NCBI RefSeq assembly: GCF_037094465.1
Contig: NZ_CP146609.1
Span: forward strand, 2,661,501 to 2,725,500
DNA length: 64,000 nt
Reading direction: 5' to 3'
DNA from: Pseudodesulfovibrio sp. 5S69
Lineage (GTDB): Bacteria; Desulfobacterota; Desulfovibrionia; Desulfovibrionales; Desulfovibrionaceae
This document shows positions 1 to 7,707 of the stretch, piece after piece. The position numbers were made by a program, and so were the translations under genes. The notes under the pieces were generated by a model. It saw nothing but the letters and a program-made list of their open reading frames with translations. It was not told the origin of the DNA and ran no database searches. Numbering within the stretch: the first letter of the stretch is position 1; each line of letters begins with the position of its first letter.

Positions 1-1106
1 GTGGATTTGCCCGCGCCGTTGGGGCCGATGATTCCGACGATGGCGTTGGGCGGCAGAATGAAGCTGACGTCCTCCATGAGCAGCTTGTCGCCCATGGACT
101 TGGTCACGTGCTCGGCCACGACCACCTGTTTGCCCAGATGCGGTCCCGGCGGGATGTAGATCTGGAGATCGTCGGCCAACCGTTCGGATTCATGGGAGAG
201 CATGGACTCGTAGGCGTTGATGCGCGCCTTGGACTTGGCGCGACGGCCCTTGGGCGACATGCGTATCCATTCGAGTTCCCGTTGCAGGGTCTTCTGGCGG
301 TCGGCCTCCTGCTTGCCCTCCTGGGCCAGTCGGTTCTGCTTCTGATCGAGCCAGGACGAGTAGTTGCCCTTCCAGGGGATGCCCCGCCCGCGGTCGAGTT
401 CGAGGATCCAGCCCGCCACGTTGTCCAGAAAGTAGCGGTCGTGGGTCACGGCGATGACGGTGCCGGGAAAGGAGGACAGGAACCGCTCCAGCCAGGCCAC
501 GGAGTCCGCGTCCAGGTGGTTGGTGGGCTCGTCCAGGAGCAGGATGTCCGGGGCCTGGAGCAGCAGGCGGCACAGGGCCACGCGGCGGCGCTCGCCGCCG
601 GAGATGACCGACACCGGACTGTCGGCCGGGGGGCAGCGCAGGGAGTCCATGGCCATCTCGAGCTTGGAGTCGATGTCCCACGCGCCCTTGGCGTCCATGA
701 GTTCCTGGACCTTGCCCTGTTTCTCGATCAAGGCGTCCATCTCCTCGGGCTCCATGGGTTCGGCGAACTTCTCGTTGATGGCGTTGTATTCGCGGACGAT
801 GTCCATGACGTCGGCCACGCCCTCCTCGACCACCTCGCGCACGGTGCGCGTCTCGTCGACCAGGGGTTCCTGTTCGAGATAGCCGACGGTGTAGCCGTCC
901 TTGACCTGGATTTCGCCTTCGAACCGATCGTCCACTCCGGCCAGGATCTTGAGCAGCGACGACTTGCCCGAGCCGTTCAGGCCGAGCACGCCGATCTTGG
1001 CGCCGTAGAAGTAGGACAGGGAGACGTTCTTGAGCACCTCCTTCTGTCCGTGACGCTTGGTCACCTTGTACATGGAGTAGATGATCTTTTCCGCTTCGTT
1101 GCTCAT
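1..1106 (-). CDS. ettA: Energy-dependent translational throttle protein EttA (ABC-F ATPase), C-terminus beyond window
   Basis: Soluble ABC-F protein with no membrane domain; the family binds the ribosomal E site and gates translation by ATP level. The visible 368 residues start MSNEAEKIIYSMYKVTKRHG, the usual EttA start. Walker A GLNGSGKS lies at about residues 42-49, signature SGGERRR near 165, and Walker B ILLLDEPTNHLD follows. The first ATPase domain is complete, the inter-domain linker follows, and the window edge falls in the second Walker A (GPNGAGKS). The family is about 555 aa, so roughly one third is missing only because the window ends. It precedes (is downstream of) korB on the same strand with a 40-base gap. 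Confidence 0.95.
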   Translation of the reverse strand, partial: MSNEAEKIIYSMYKVTKRHGQKEVLKNVSLSYFYGAKIGVLGLNGSGKSSLLKILAGVDDRFEGEIQVKDGYTVGYLEQEPLVDETRTVREVVEEGVADVMDIVREYNAINEKFAEPMEPEEMDALIEKQGKVQELMDAKGAWDIDSKLEMAMDSLRCPPADSPVSVISGGERRRVALCRLLLQAPDILLLDEPTNHLDADSVAWLERFLSSFPGTVIAVTHDRYFLDNVAGWILELDRGRGIPWKGNYSSWLDQKQNRLAQEGKQEADRQKTLQRELEWIRMSPKGRRAKSKARINAYESMLSHESERLADDLQIYIPPGPHLGKQVVVAEHVTKSMGDKLLMEDVSFILPPNAIVGIIGPNGAGKS

Positions 1107-1146
1107 GCATTGACCTCGTTGAAAGTGGATTTCGTAAGCAGCCGCT

Positions 1147-1977
1147 TTAGGTATACGACTGCAACACCGCTTTCAAGTCGTTTTTGTCGTAACCGTGCTC
1201 AGCGAGCCTGTCTCCGTGCCCGAAGACCGGTTTGTCCTCGCGGTAGATGACACCCAGCGGGATCCGGTCGCCGAACTCCTCGCTCAGGGTCATGGCCGAC
1301 GCCCAGTCGGTGGGGTCGTGATCCTCAAGGATGTAGGTGCGCTCCTTGTACCAGGCGTAGGTGTTGACCTTGTTGAAGGAGACGCAGGGCTGGAGGATGT
1401 CCACCAGGGAGAAACCCTTGTGGGCCATGGCCTCCTTGATGGTCGCGACCAGGTGTTCGGACTCGCCGGAGAAGGCCCGGGCCACGAAGCTCGCGCGCAT
1501 GGCCACGGTGGTGGCCACGGGGTTGAAGCCGTCGGACCGGTTGCCTTCGGGCTGGGCCTTGGTCACGTGGCCGCGCGCCGAGGTCGGGCTGGCCTGGCCC
1601 TTGGTCAGGCCGTAGATCTGGTTGTCGTGGACGAGCACGGTCAGGTCCATGTTGCGCCGCACGGCGGCCAGGAAGTGATTGCCGCCCTCGCCGTAGCTGC
1701 ATCCGTCGCCGGAGGAGACGAGCACGTGCATCTTCGGGTTGGCCATCTTGATGCCCTGGGCCACTGGCAGCGACCGGCCGTGGAGTCCGTTGAACATGTT
1801 GCAGCGCATGTAGTGCGGCAACTTGGCCGCCTGGCCGATGCCGGAGGATATGATGATGTCGTGGGGCGCGAGGTCCTGTTCGGCCAGGGCCTGCTTAAGG
1901 CACTTTACGATGGAGAAGTTGCCGCAGCCCGGACACCACGCGGTCTCGAATTCGCCGTATTCTTCGATGGAAACCAT
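1147..1977 (-). CDS. korB: 2-oxoacid:ferredoxin oxidoreductase, beta subunit
   Basis: Thiamine-diphosphate subunit of a 2-oxoacid:ferredoxin oxidoreductase, which oxidatively decarboxylates a 2-oxoacid to its acyl-CoA while reducing ferredoxin in the cytoplasm. The 276-aa protein has the N-terminal WCPGCGN motif and the TPP/Mg motif GDGCSYGEGGNH (about residues 91-102), followed by DNQIYGLTKGQ. Short beta subunits of this kind pair with gamma-alpha fusions, as the next gene does; KorB (2-oxoglutarate) is the nearest named type. Substrate (2-oxoglutarate, pyruvate or another 2-oxoacid) cannot be fixed from sequence alone. It lies 15 bases after korA in the same operon. Confidence 0.88.
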   Translation of the reverse strand: MVSIEEYGEFETAWCPGCGNFSIVKCLKQALAEQDLAPHDIIISSGIGQAAKLPHYMRCNMFNGLHGRSLPVAQGIKMANPKMHVLVSSGDGCSYGEGGNHFLAAVRRNMDLTVLVHDNQIYGLTKGQASPTSARGHVTKAQPEGNRSDGFNPVATTVAMRASFVARAFSGESEHLVATIKEAMAHKGFSLVDILQPCVSFNKVNTYAWYKERTYILEDHDPTDWASAMTLSEEFGDRIPLGVIYREDKPVFGHGDRLAEHGYDKNDLKAVLQSYT

Positions 1978-1992
1978 AGTTCGCTCCCTGGT

Positions 1993-3678
1993 CTAGAGGA
2001 TGTCGGTAAGGCCCTTGAGGACGTATTCCCAGGTCATGGCCCGGCCGTCGAAACGCAGGATGCGGTCGGGCACCATGAATCCGGTCTCGCGGGCGATGAG
2101 CTGGGCGAACTGGGCCGTGGCGTTGCCTTCCACGGCGATGACCCGGCCTGCGCTTTCGAGGAAGTCCATGAACTGTTCCTCGCGCAAGGGATAAACCTGC
2201 TTGAAGTGCAGGATGGCCAGGGACTTGTCGCCCTCATAGCGGTCCAGGGCCTCCAGGCAGGCGCCCAGGTTGGGGCCCCAGCAGACCAAGAGTGCGTCGG
2301 GGTTGTCCTCGCCGTAGTAGTCGGGGCCGATGACTTCCTCGAACAGGCCGGACGCCTTGCGCAACCGCTTGGAGTTCATGGCCACGCGGGTCGCCTTCTT
2401 CTCGGAGATGGCGGAGTTCTCCTCGTGGGTGTGGGAATCGGCCCGGACCAGGGCCTCGGAGAAGCCGGGAACGAGCCTCGGGGAGATGCCGTCGTCGGTG
2501 ATGGCGTACCGCTTGTACTCGCCCTCCTTCCACTCCAGGAGCGGCCCGGCGACCTCGGGAAGGCCGTCCAGGTCAAATGGCTCAACGTCGCGGTAGCAGT
2601 CGGCCAGATACTGCTCGGACAGGATGAAGACCGGGGTCTGGTAGGTCTCGGCCAGGTCGAAGGCCCGGTGGGTCAGGTAGAAGCAATCCTCGGGCGTGGC
2701 CGGGGCAAAGATGGCCCTGGGAAACTCGCCGTGCCCGGCGTTGAGGACCAGGTTGAGGTCCGCCTGCTCGGTGCGGGTGGGAAGGCCGGTGGCGGGGCCC
2801 GGACGCTGGACCACCACGCAGACGATGGGGGTCTCGGACACGCCGGCCAGGCTGACGGCCTCCTCCATGAGGGCGAAACCGCCGCCCGAGGTGGTCACCA
2901 GGGCCCTGGCCCCGGCGTAGGATGCGCCGAGCGCCATGTTCATGGCCGCGATCTCGTCCTCGACCTGCTCGTATTGCAGGCCCAGGGGCGCGCCCTTGGC
3001 GATGAGGGTCATGGCCACCCCGGTGGACGGGGTCATGGGATAGAAGGAGACGAAGTTGCAGCCCGCGGCCAGGGCGCCCAGGCCGATGGCCTCGTTGCCG
3101 TTGATCATCATCCGTCCCTTGTGGCCGCCGGACTTGATGTCGCAGAAAAACTCGTGGTCCTGGTCGGAAACCCAGGCGTAGGCCTTGCGCAGGACGTCGA
3201 GGTTGGCCTCGACCACCTCGTCGCCCTTCTTGCCGAAGGTCTGCCGGAGCAGTCCCTCCAGGATGGCGAGGTCGAGATTGACGGCCCGGCCGAGCACGCC
3301 GAGCATGGCGGTGTTGTGGAAAAGCTTTTTGGAGGAGAGCTCCTCGTAGGGAATGCGCAACGCGTTCAGCCCTGCGGTGTCGAGGTCGGCGCCGGCCACA
3401 ACCAGACCGCCCTCCCCCACGTCGTTCAGATGTTTTTCGAGGGTCTCCGCATTGAGGGCCGCCAGGATGTCGATGGTCTCGGTCCCGCCGAGCAGATCCT
3501 CCTCGCCCATGCGGATGGCGTAGGTGTTGTGCCCGCCGCGCACCCTGGACATGTAGCGCTGGGTCACCAGAAGATGATGTCCAGCCCTGGTTATGGCCTT
3601 GGAAAGCAACTGGCCGATGGTGACCAGTCCCTGGCCCGCCGCGCCGCCGATGACGATGTTGATGCTTTTTTCTGGCAT
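1993..3678 (-). CDS. korA: 2-oxoacid:ferredoxin oxidoreductase, fused gamma-alpha subunit
   Basis: Partner of the beta subunit. In the 561 aa the first about 190 residues form the gamma domain (IGGAAGQGLVTIGQLLSKA near residues 10-28), and from about residue 195 the alpha domain begins with GNEAIGLGALAAGCNFVSFYP and TPSTGVAM, the usual OFOR pyrimidine-binding layout. The gamma-alpha order is typical of KorA/OorA-like enzymes. The ATG is preceded by GGGGACCGC. It sits downstream of ferritin, which ends in a strong terminator hairpin, so korAB may have its own promoter or be expressed by read-through. Confidence 0.88.
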   Translation of the reverse strand: MPEKSINIVIGGAAGQGLVTIGQLLSKAITRAGHHLLVTQRYMSRVRGGHNTYAIRMGEEDLLGGTETIDILAALNAETLEKHLNDVGEGGLVVAGADLDTAGLNALRIPYEELSSKKLFHNTAMLGVLGRAVNLDLAILEGLLRQTFGKKGDEVVEANLDVLRKAYAWVSDQDHEFFCDIKSGGHKGRMMINGNEAIGLGALAAGCNFVSFYPMTPSTGVAMTLIAKGAPLGLQYEQVEDEIAAMNMALGASYAGARALVTTSGGGFALMEEAVSLAGVSETPIVCVVVQRPGPATGLPTRTEQADLNLVLNAGHGEFPRAIFAPATPEDCFYLTHRAFDLAETYQTPVFILSEQYLADCYRDVEPFDLDGLPEVAGPLLEWKEGEYKRYAITDDGISPRLVPGFSEALVRADSHTHEENSAISEKKATRVAMNSKRLRKASGLFEEVIGPDYYGEDNPDALLVCWGPNLGACLEALDRYEGDKSLAILHFKQVYPLREEQFMDFLESAGRVIAVEGNATAQFAQLIARETGFMVPDRILRFDGRAMTWEYVLKGLTDIL

Positions 3679-3699
3679 GCGGTCCCCTGGTTGTGGTTG

Positions 3700-3739
3700 A
3701 AAAAAGGCCGGGAGGAATGGTTGGTTGCCTCCCGGCCGG
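3700..3739 (-). terminator. Intrinsic terminator after ferritin
   Basis: On the minus strand a 10-bp stem (GGCCGGGAGG / CCTCCCGGCC) is followed by six Ts. It lies between the ferritin stop and the korA start, so it should separate or down-tune the two units. Confidence 0.8.
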
Positions 3740-3753
3740 ATTGATTCGGCTGA

Positions 3754-4260
3754 TTATGCGTTGGTCGGCGGGGTGAAGACCCGGGTGCCGAGGTCGCGGT
3801 CGAGCATGAACAGTCCGCCGCCGTCGCCCACGAGTTTGAGCTTGCCGACCACGTCGCTGACGGTGTCCTCTTCCTCGACCTGCTCGGAGATGAACCATTG
3901 CAGGAAGATGCCCACGGCGTGGTTGCGTTCCTCCACGGCCAGATCGGCGATCTTGTTGATGCGCGCGGTCACGCCCTTCTCATGTTCCAGGGCGTCCTCG
4001 AAGGCGGCCAGCGGTGTCTCCCAGGCGTGTTGCGGAGCATCGATGGCGCCGAGTTTGGCGTGGCCTCCGGCATCGTTGATGTATTTGAAGAAGCGCATGG
4101 CATGGAACATCTCCTCCTGATACTGGGCGTCCATCCACGTGGCGAACCCGGACAACCCCTCATGGGCGAAATGGGAGGACATGGAAAGATATAAATTGGC
4201 GGAATAGATTTCCCAATTCATCTGTTCGTTGAGCGCATCTTCCAGTTTCTCGCTGAGCAT
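3754..4260 (-). CDS. ftn: Ferritin (non-haem iron storage)
   Basis: Cytoplasmic 24-mer type iron store, 168 aa. The start MLSEKLEDALNEQMNWE is chosen because AAGGAGAC lies 9 bases ahead; the 26 extra in-frame upstream residues are Arg-rich and unlike the family. Ferroxidase ligands are visible as E17 in NEQMNWEIYSANLYL, the EEMFHAMRFF stretch (ExxH), and the QWFISEQVEEE segment, all typical of bacterial FtnA. Upstream lies a good Fur-box match. Transcription runs toward korAB. The enzyme stores iron that this cytochrome- and Fe-S-rich lifestyle needs and limits Fenton chemistry. Confidence 0.93.
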   Translation of the reverse strand: MLSEKLEDALNEQMNWEIYSANLYLSMSSHFAHEGLSGFATWMDAQYQEEMFHAMRFFKYINDAGGHAKLGAIDAPQHAWETPLAAFEDALEHEKGVTARINKIADLAVEERNHAVGIFLQWFISEQVEEEDTVSDVVGKLKLVGDGGGLFMLDRDLGTRVFTPPTNA

Positions 4261-4330
4261 GACTGACGTCTCCTTGACTTTGGTGTTCTCGTATATGCGG
4301 TCGGGGCGAGCTCGCGCCCTCGTTCCAGTG

Positions 4331-4349
4331 GATGACAATAATCATCATG
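4331..4349. promoter_or_regulatory. Probable Fur box upstream of ferritin
   Basis: GATGACAATAATCATCATG agrees at 14 of 19 positions with the classical palindromic Fur consensus (GATAATGATAATCATTATC). It lies 70 bases upstream of the ferritin start codon, a normal operator distance. Read directly from sequence; binding is inferred. Confidence 0.6.
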
Positions 4350-4450
4350 AGCAAAATGACCAGTGCATTTTACACCATTTTTTCGGATGTTTTGCAACCA
4401 CCGAACGGTGTCGGGGAGAAACCCGACCGCAGGCGGAACCGGGACCGCGG

Positions 4451-6661
4451 CTAATAGAGGCGGTTTTCGGCGAAGATGGCCCGCAGGCGATAGGAGAGGT
4501 GCGTGTTGCGGTTGCCCGAGGTGGCGTTGTTCAGGCCGATCCGGAAGGCCCGGTCCGAACCGATGAGCACGGCCAGTTCTCGGGCCCGGGTCAGGCCGGT
4601 GTAGAGCAGGTTGCGCTGGAGCAGCAGAAAGTGCTGGGTGACGATGGGCATGACCACGGCCGGGTACTCGCTGCCCTGGGACTTGTGCACGCTGACCGCA
4701 TAGGCCAGGCCGAGTTCGTCCAGGTCCGAGGATTCGAAGTGGACGTTGTTGCCGTCGAACTCCGCCATCAGCTCATGGCTTTCGGTGTCGACTTCGACGA
4801 TCCAGCCCAGGTCGCCGTTGAAGACTTCCTTGTCGTAGTTGTTTTTGAGCTGGATAACCCGGTCGCCCTCGCGGAAGGTGGCGAACTTGCGCTTGAGCTC
4901 GCGCACGCCCGGTCCCGGCGGATTGAGCCGGGCCTGGAGGGCCGCATTCAGGGCCTGGGTCCCCACGTCCCCCTTGTGCATGGGGGTGAGTACCTGGATG
5001 TCGCGCAGGGGGTCGAGCCCGTACCGCTCGGGGATGCGCTCGCAGACCGAATCCAGGATGAGCTTCTGGACCTTGACCGGGTCCTCCTGGGGAATCCAGT
5101 AGAAGTCGGCCTCGGGCGGCGGGCACGGGTGCTGGCGCGGAAACTTGCCCTCGTTGATGCGGTGGGCGTTGACCACGATGAAGCTCTCCTGGGCCTGGCG
5201 GAAGATGTGCGTCAGCACGGCGCACGGCACCTTTCCGGAATCGATCAGATCGCCCAGGACGTTGCCCGGCCCCACGCTGGGCAACTGGTTCACGTCGCCC
5301 ACCAGGATCAGGCGGCAGGTGTGCGGCAGGGCCCGCAGGATGGAGACGAAGAGCTGGGCGTCCACCATGGAGGCCTCGTCCACCACCAGGACGTCGGCCT
5401 TGAGCTTCTGGTCCTCGCAGTAGTAGAACCCGCCCTCGGGCTGGAACTGGAGCATGCGGTGCACGGTCTTGGCCGGATGCCCGGTGGCCTCGGCCATGCG
5501 CTTGGCCGCCCGTCCGGTGGGCGCGGCCTGCTTGATCTTGAGGCCCAACTCCTTGAGGGTCAGCAGGATCGCTTTGGTGATGGTCGTCTTGCCCGTGCCG
5601 GGTCCGCCGGTGATGATGAAGACCTTGTTGGAGCACGCCTCGAAGACCGCCTCGCGCTGCTCCTCGGACAGGGTGAAGCCGAGCTTGTCCTCGACCTTGG
5701 GCAGGGTCTTGTCGATCTTTTTTCGTGAAATGGGCGTGGGATGGCTGATGAGCTGGTACAGTCGCTGGGTGGTCTCGTTCTCGTAGTGGAAGAAATACAT
5801 GAGGTAGACCGCTTCGGAGATGCCCTGCTCGGACAGGTCCTCGATGCGGACGCGCTTCTTCTCCTCCAGGCCGAACAGGGCCAGCTCCAGCTTGTCATAG
5901 TCCGTGGTGTCGAGCATGCGGGCCACGTCCTCGAGCAGCTTGGGCTTGGGAATGAACAGATGGCCGTTGCGCTCGCAGGAGGTCAGCAGGGTGTAGGCCA
6001 GAGCCGCCTCCAGCCGTTGCGTGCAGTCCGGGGCAAATCCGAGCTTCATGGCCATGTGGTCGGCGGTCTTGAAGCCCACGCCCCGGATCTCGTAGGCCAG
6101 GTCGTAGGGATTCTCCCTCAGCTTGGCCTCGGCCTGGGCCCCATAGAGGTGAAATATCTTGCCCGCGAAGGTGGTCGGCACATGGTGGGACTGGAGGAAG
6201 ACCAGCAGGTTTTTGATCTCGCGCTGGCGGCCCCAGGACTCGATGATGTCCTTGAGCTTGTTCTTGGAGATGCCCTTGATCCTGAGGAGCTGTTCCGGGT
6301 CCTCGTCCAACAGGTCCAGGACGCCGATGCCGAACTCCTCCACGATGAGGGTGGCGGTCTTCTCCCCCACTCCCTTGATGGACGACTGCAGGAAACGGAT
6401 GACTCCGTTCTCGGTGGCGGGCCGGGCCTGCTCGAAGGTGGCCACCTCGAACTGGCGGCCGAACTTGGGGTGCACGATCCACCGGCCCCGAAGATTCAAG
6501 GTCGCGCCCCCGGCCAGCTCGCCGAGGATGCCGACGATGGTGATCTGGCCCGGCTCGTTCTTGGCCCGGACCCGGACGATGGAGTAGCCGTTCTCCTTGT
6601 TGTGATAGATGGTGCTGACGACTTCGACGTCGTTCAGGCTGGTCAATTGTTCGTCGCTCAT
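4451..6661 (-). CDS. recD2: ATP-dependent RecD-like DNA helicase RecD2 (SF1B)
   Basis: 5'-3' DNA helicase of the RecD2 class that works without RecB/RecC. The 736 aa show an N-terminal OB-like region, two helix-hairpin-helix motifs (SIKGVGEKTATLIVEEFG near 93-110 and RIKGISKNKLKDI near 128-140), Walker A GGPGTGKTT near 350, DEASMVDAQLF (motif II) near 425, GDVNQLPSVGPGNVL (motif III), and the C-terminal VHKSQGSEYPAVV and YTGLTRARE motifs of SF1 helicases. Length and order match RecD2. It is followed 12 bases later by recR's stop on the upstream side, so recR and recD2 are likely co-transcribed as a repair pair. Confidence 0.95.
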   Translation of the reverse strand: MSDEQLTSLNDVEVVSTIYHNKENGYSIVRVRAKNEPGQITIVGILGELAGGATLNLRGRWIVHPKFGRQFEVATFEQARPATENGVIRFLQSSIKGVGEKTATLIVEEFGIGVLDLLDEDPEQLLRIKGISKNKLKDIIESWGRQREIKNLLVFLQSHHVPTTFAGKIFHLYGAQAEAKLRENPYDLAYEIRGVGFKTADHMAMKLGFAPDCTQRLEAALAYTLLTSCERNGHLFIPKPKLLEDVARMLDTTDYDKLELALFGLEEKKRVRIEDLSEQGISEAVYLMYFFHYENETTQRLYQLISHPTPISRKKIDKTLPKVEDKLGFTLSEEQREAVFEACSNKVFIITGGPGTGKTTITKAILLTLKELGLKIKQAAPTGRAAKRMAEATGHPAKTVHRMLQFQPEGGFYYCEDQKLKADVLVVDEASMVDAQLFVSILRALPHTCRLILVGDVNQLPSVGPGNVLGDLIDSGKVPCAVLTHIFRQAQESFIVVNAHRINEGKFPRQHPCPPPEADFYWIPQEDPVKVQKLILDSVCERIPERYGLDPLRDIQVLTPMHKGDVGTQALNAALQARLNPPGPGVRELKRKFATFREGDRVIQLKNNYDKEVFNGDLGWIVEVDTESHELMAEFDGNNVHFESSDLDELGLAYAVSVHKSQGSEYPAVVMPIVTQHFLLLQRNLLYTGLTRARELAVLIGSDRAFRIGLNNATSGNRNTHLSYRLRAIFAENRLY

Positions 6662-6673
6662 GCGGATTCCCGG

Positions 6674-7279
6674 TTACATCTTCTGCCGATGAACCAGGGA
6701 CTGCTTGAGGGTCTCCTTGTCCATGAACTTGACTTCGGCCCCGATGGGGATGCCCTGGGCCAGGCGGGTCACCGAGACCTCGGGGAACTCGGACTCCACC
6801 AGGTTCTTGACGTAGGAGGCCGTGGCTTCGGCGTCCAGGGTGGCGCCCAGGGCGAGGATCATCTCCTCGAAATCGCCCGAGGCGAGCCTGCGCCGCAGCC
6901 GGTCGATCTCGAGCTGGCCGGGGTCCACGCCGTCGAGGGGGGACAGCAGCCCGCCGAGGACCAGATACTTGCCCCGATAGATGCCCATCTCCTCCATGGC
7001 CAGAAGCGCGTCCCACTCGGGCACCAGGCAGAGCTGCCCGGTGTCGCGGGAGGAATCGCCGCAGATGGCGCAGGGGCTGGACTCGGCCAGGCAGGCACAG
7101 TCCTCGCAGAGGCAGAGCCGCTCGCGCAGCTCGATGATGGACTGCCCCACCCCGGCGGCCCGCTCGCGGGGCATCTTGAGCAGAGTCAAGGCGATGCGCA
7201 GGGCGGATTTGGGGCCGATGCCGGGCAGGCTCGACAGTTGCTCGACCACTTCCTTGAGCGGTCCGGGAAGATTCTGCAA
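6674..7279 (-). CDS. recR: Recombination protein RecR
   Basis: DNA-clamp protein of the RecFOR gap-repair pathway. I start it at a TTG (7279) because AAGGAG lies 5 bases ahead and this gives 201 aa, the standard RecR length (LQNLPGPLKEVVEQLSSLPGIGPKSA). HhH motif LPGIGPKSALRIA comes first, then the zinc site CEDC...CAIC, then the Toprim domain (CLVPEWDALLAMEEMGIYRG ...). Order ybaB-recR is a widely conserved bacterial neighbourhood, and dnaX lies just upstream. Confidence 0.94.
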   Translation of the reverse strand: MQNLPGPLKEVVEQLSSLPGIGPKSALRIALTLLKMPRERAAGVGQSIIELRERLCLCEDCACLAESSPCAICGDSSRDTGQLCLVPEWDALLAMEEMGIYRGKYLVLGGLLSPLDGVDPGQLEIDRLRRRLASGDFEEMILALGATLDAEATASYVKNLVESEFPEVSVTRLAQGIPIGAEVKFMDKETLKQSLVHRQKM

Positions 7280-7372
7280 TGCGACTCCTTGAAGAAAAAC
7301 GGCGTCCAAAGGCGAACGGGCGGCACGGACGGTAATCCGGGCCGCCGCAGCGCGCCTGACATCGGGCGACCG

Positions 7373-7684
7373 TTAGAACATGCCGGGGATGGACAGGCCG
7401 CCGGTGACGCCCTTCATGGCCTCTTCCATCATTTCTTTGGACTTCTTGATGGCCTCGTTGGCCGCGGTCATTACCAGATCCTGGAGCATCTCCACGTCGC
7501 CCGACTCCATGACGGACGGCTCGATGCGCACCTCGGTCACCTCCTGGGCGCCGGTGACCTTGACGGTGACCATACCGCCGCCGCTGGACGCCTCGACTTC
7601 CTTGGCCTTGAGTTCGTCCTGGGCCTCGGTCATCTTGCGTTGCATGATCTGGGCCTGACGGAGCATCTCGTTCATGCCTTTCAT
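7373..7684 (-). CDS. Nucleoid-associated protein, YbaB/EbfC family
   Basis: Small (103 aa) dimeric DNA-binding protein; sequence MKGMNEMLRQAQIMQRKM, a central VTVTG-type beta region (GGGMVTVKVTGAQEV) and C-terminal AANEAIKKSKEMMEEAMKGV helix are standard for YbaB/EbfC. Located between dnaX and recR as in most bacteria, 23 bases after the dnaX stop, hence same operon. Confidence 0.93.
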   Translation of the reverse strand: MKGMNEMLRQAQIMQRKMTEAQDELKAKEVEASSGGGMVTVKVTGAQEVTEVRIEPSVMESGDVEMLQDLVMTAANEAIKKSKEMMEEAMKGVTGGLSIPGMF

Positions 7685-7707
7685 TATATTCTCCTCGAGT
7701 CGTATAC

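Noticed and set aside
1195..3744. Very long plus-strand open frames over korBA (and similar shadows over recD2, dnaX, bamA)
   Set aside because: High GC removes stops on the opposite strand; these frames have low-complexity Val/Gly/Leu/His-rich translations and no family motifs.
2582..3898. Minus-strand 438-codon frame overlapping korA
   Set aside because: Arg/Pro/Gly-rich shadow of korA in another frame.
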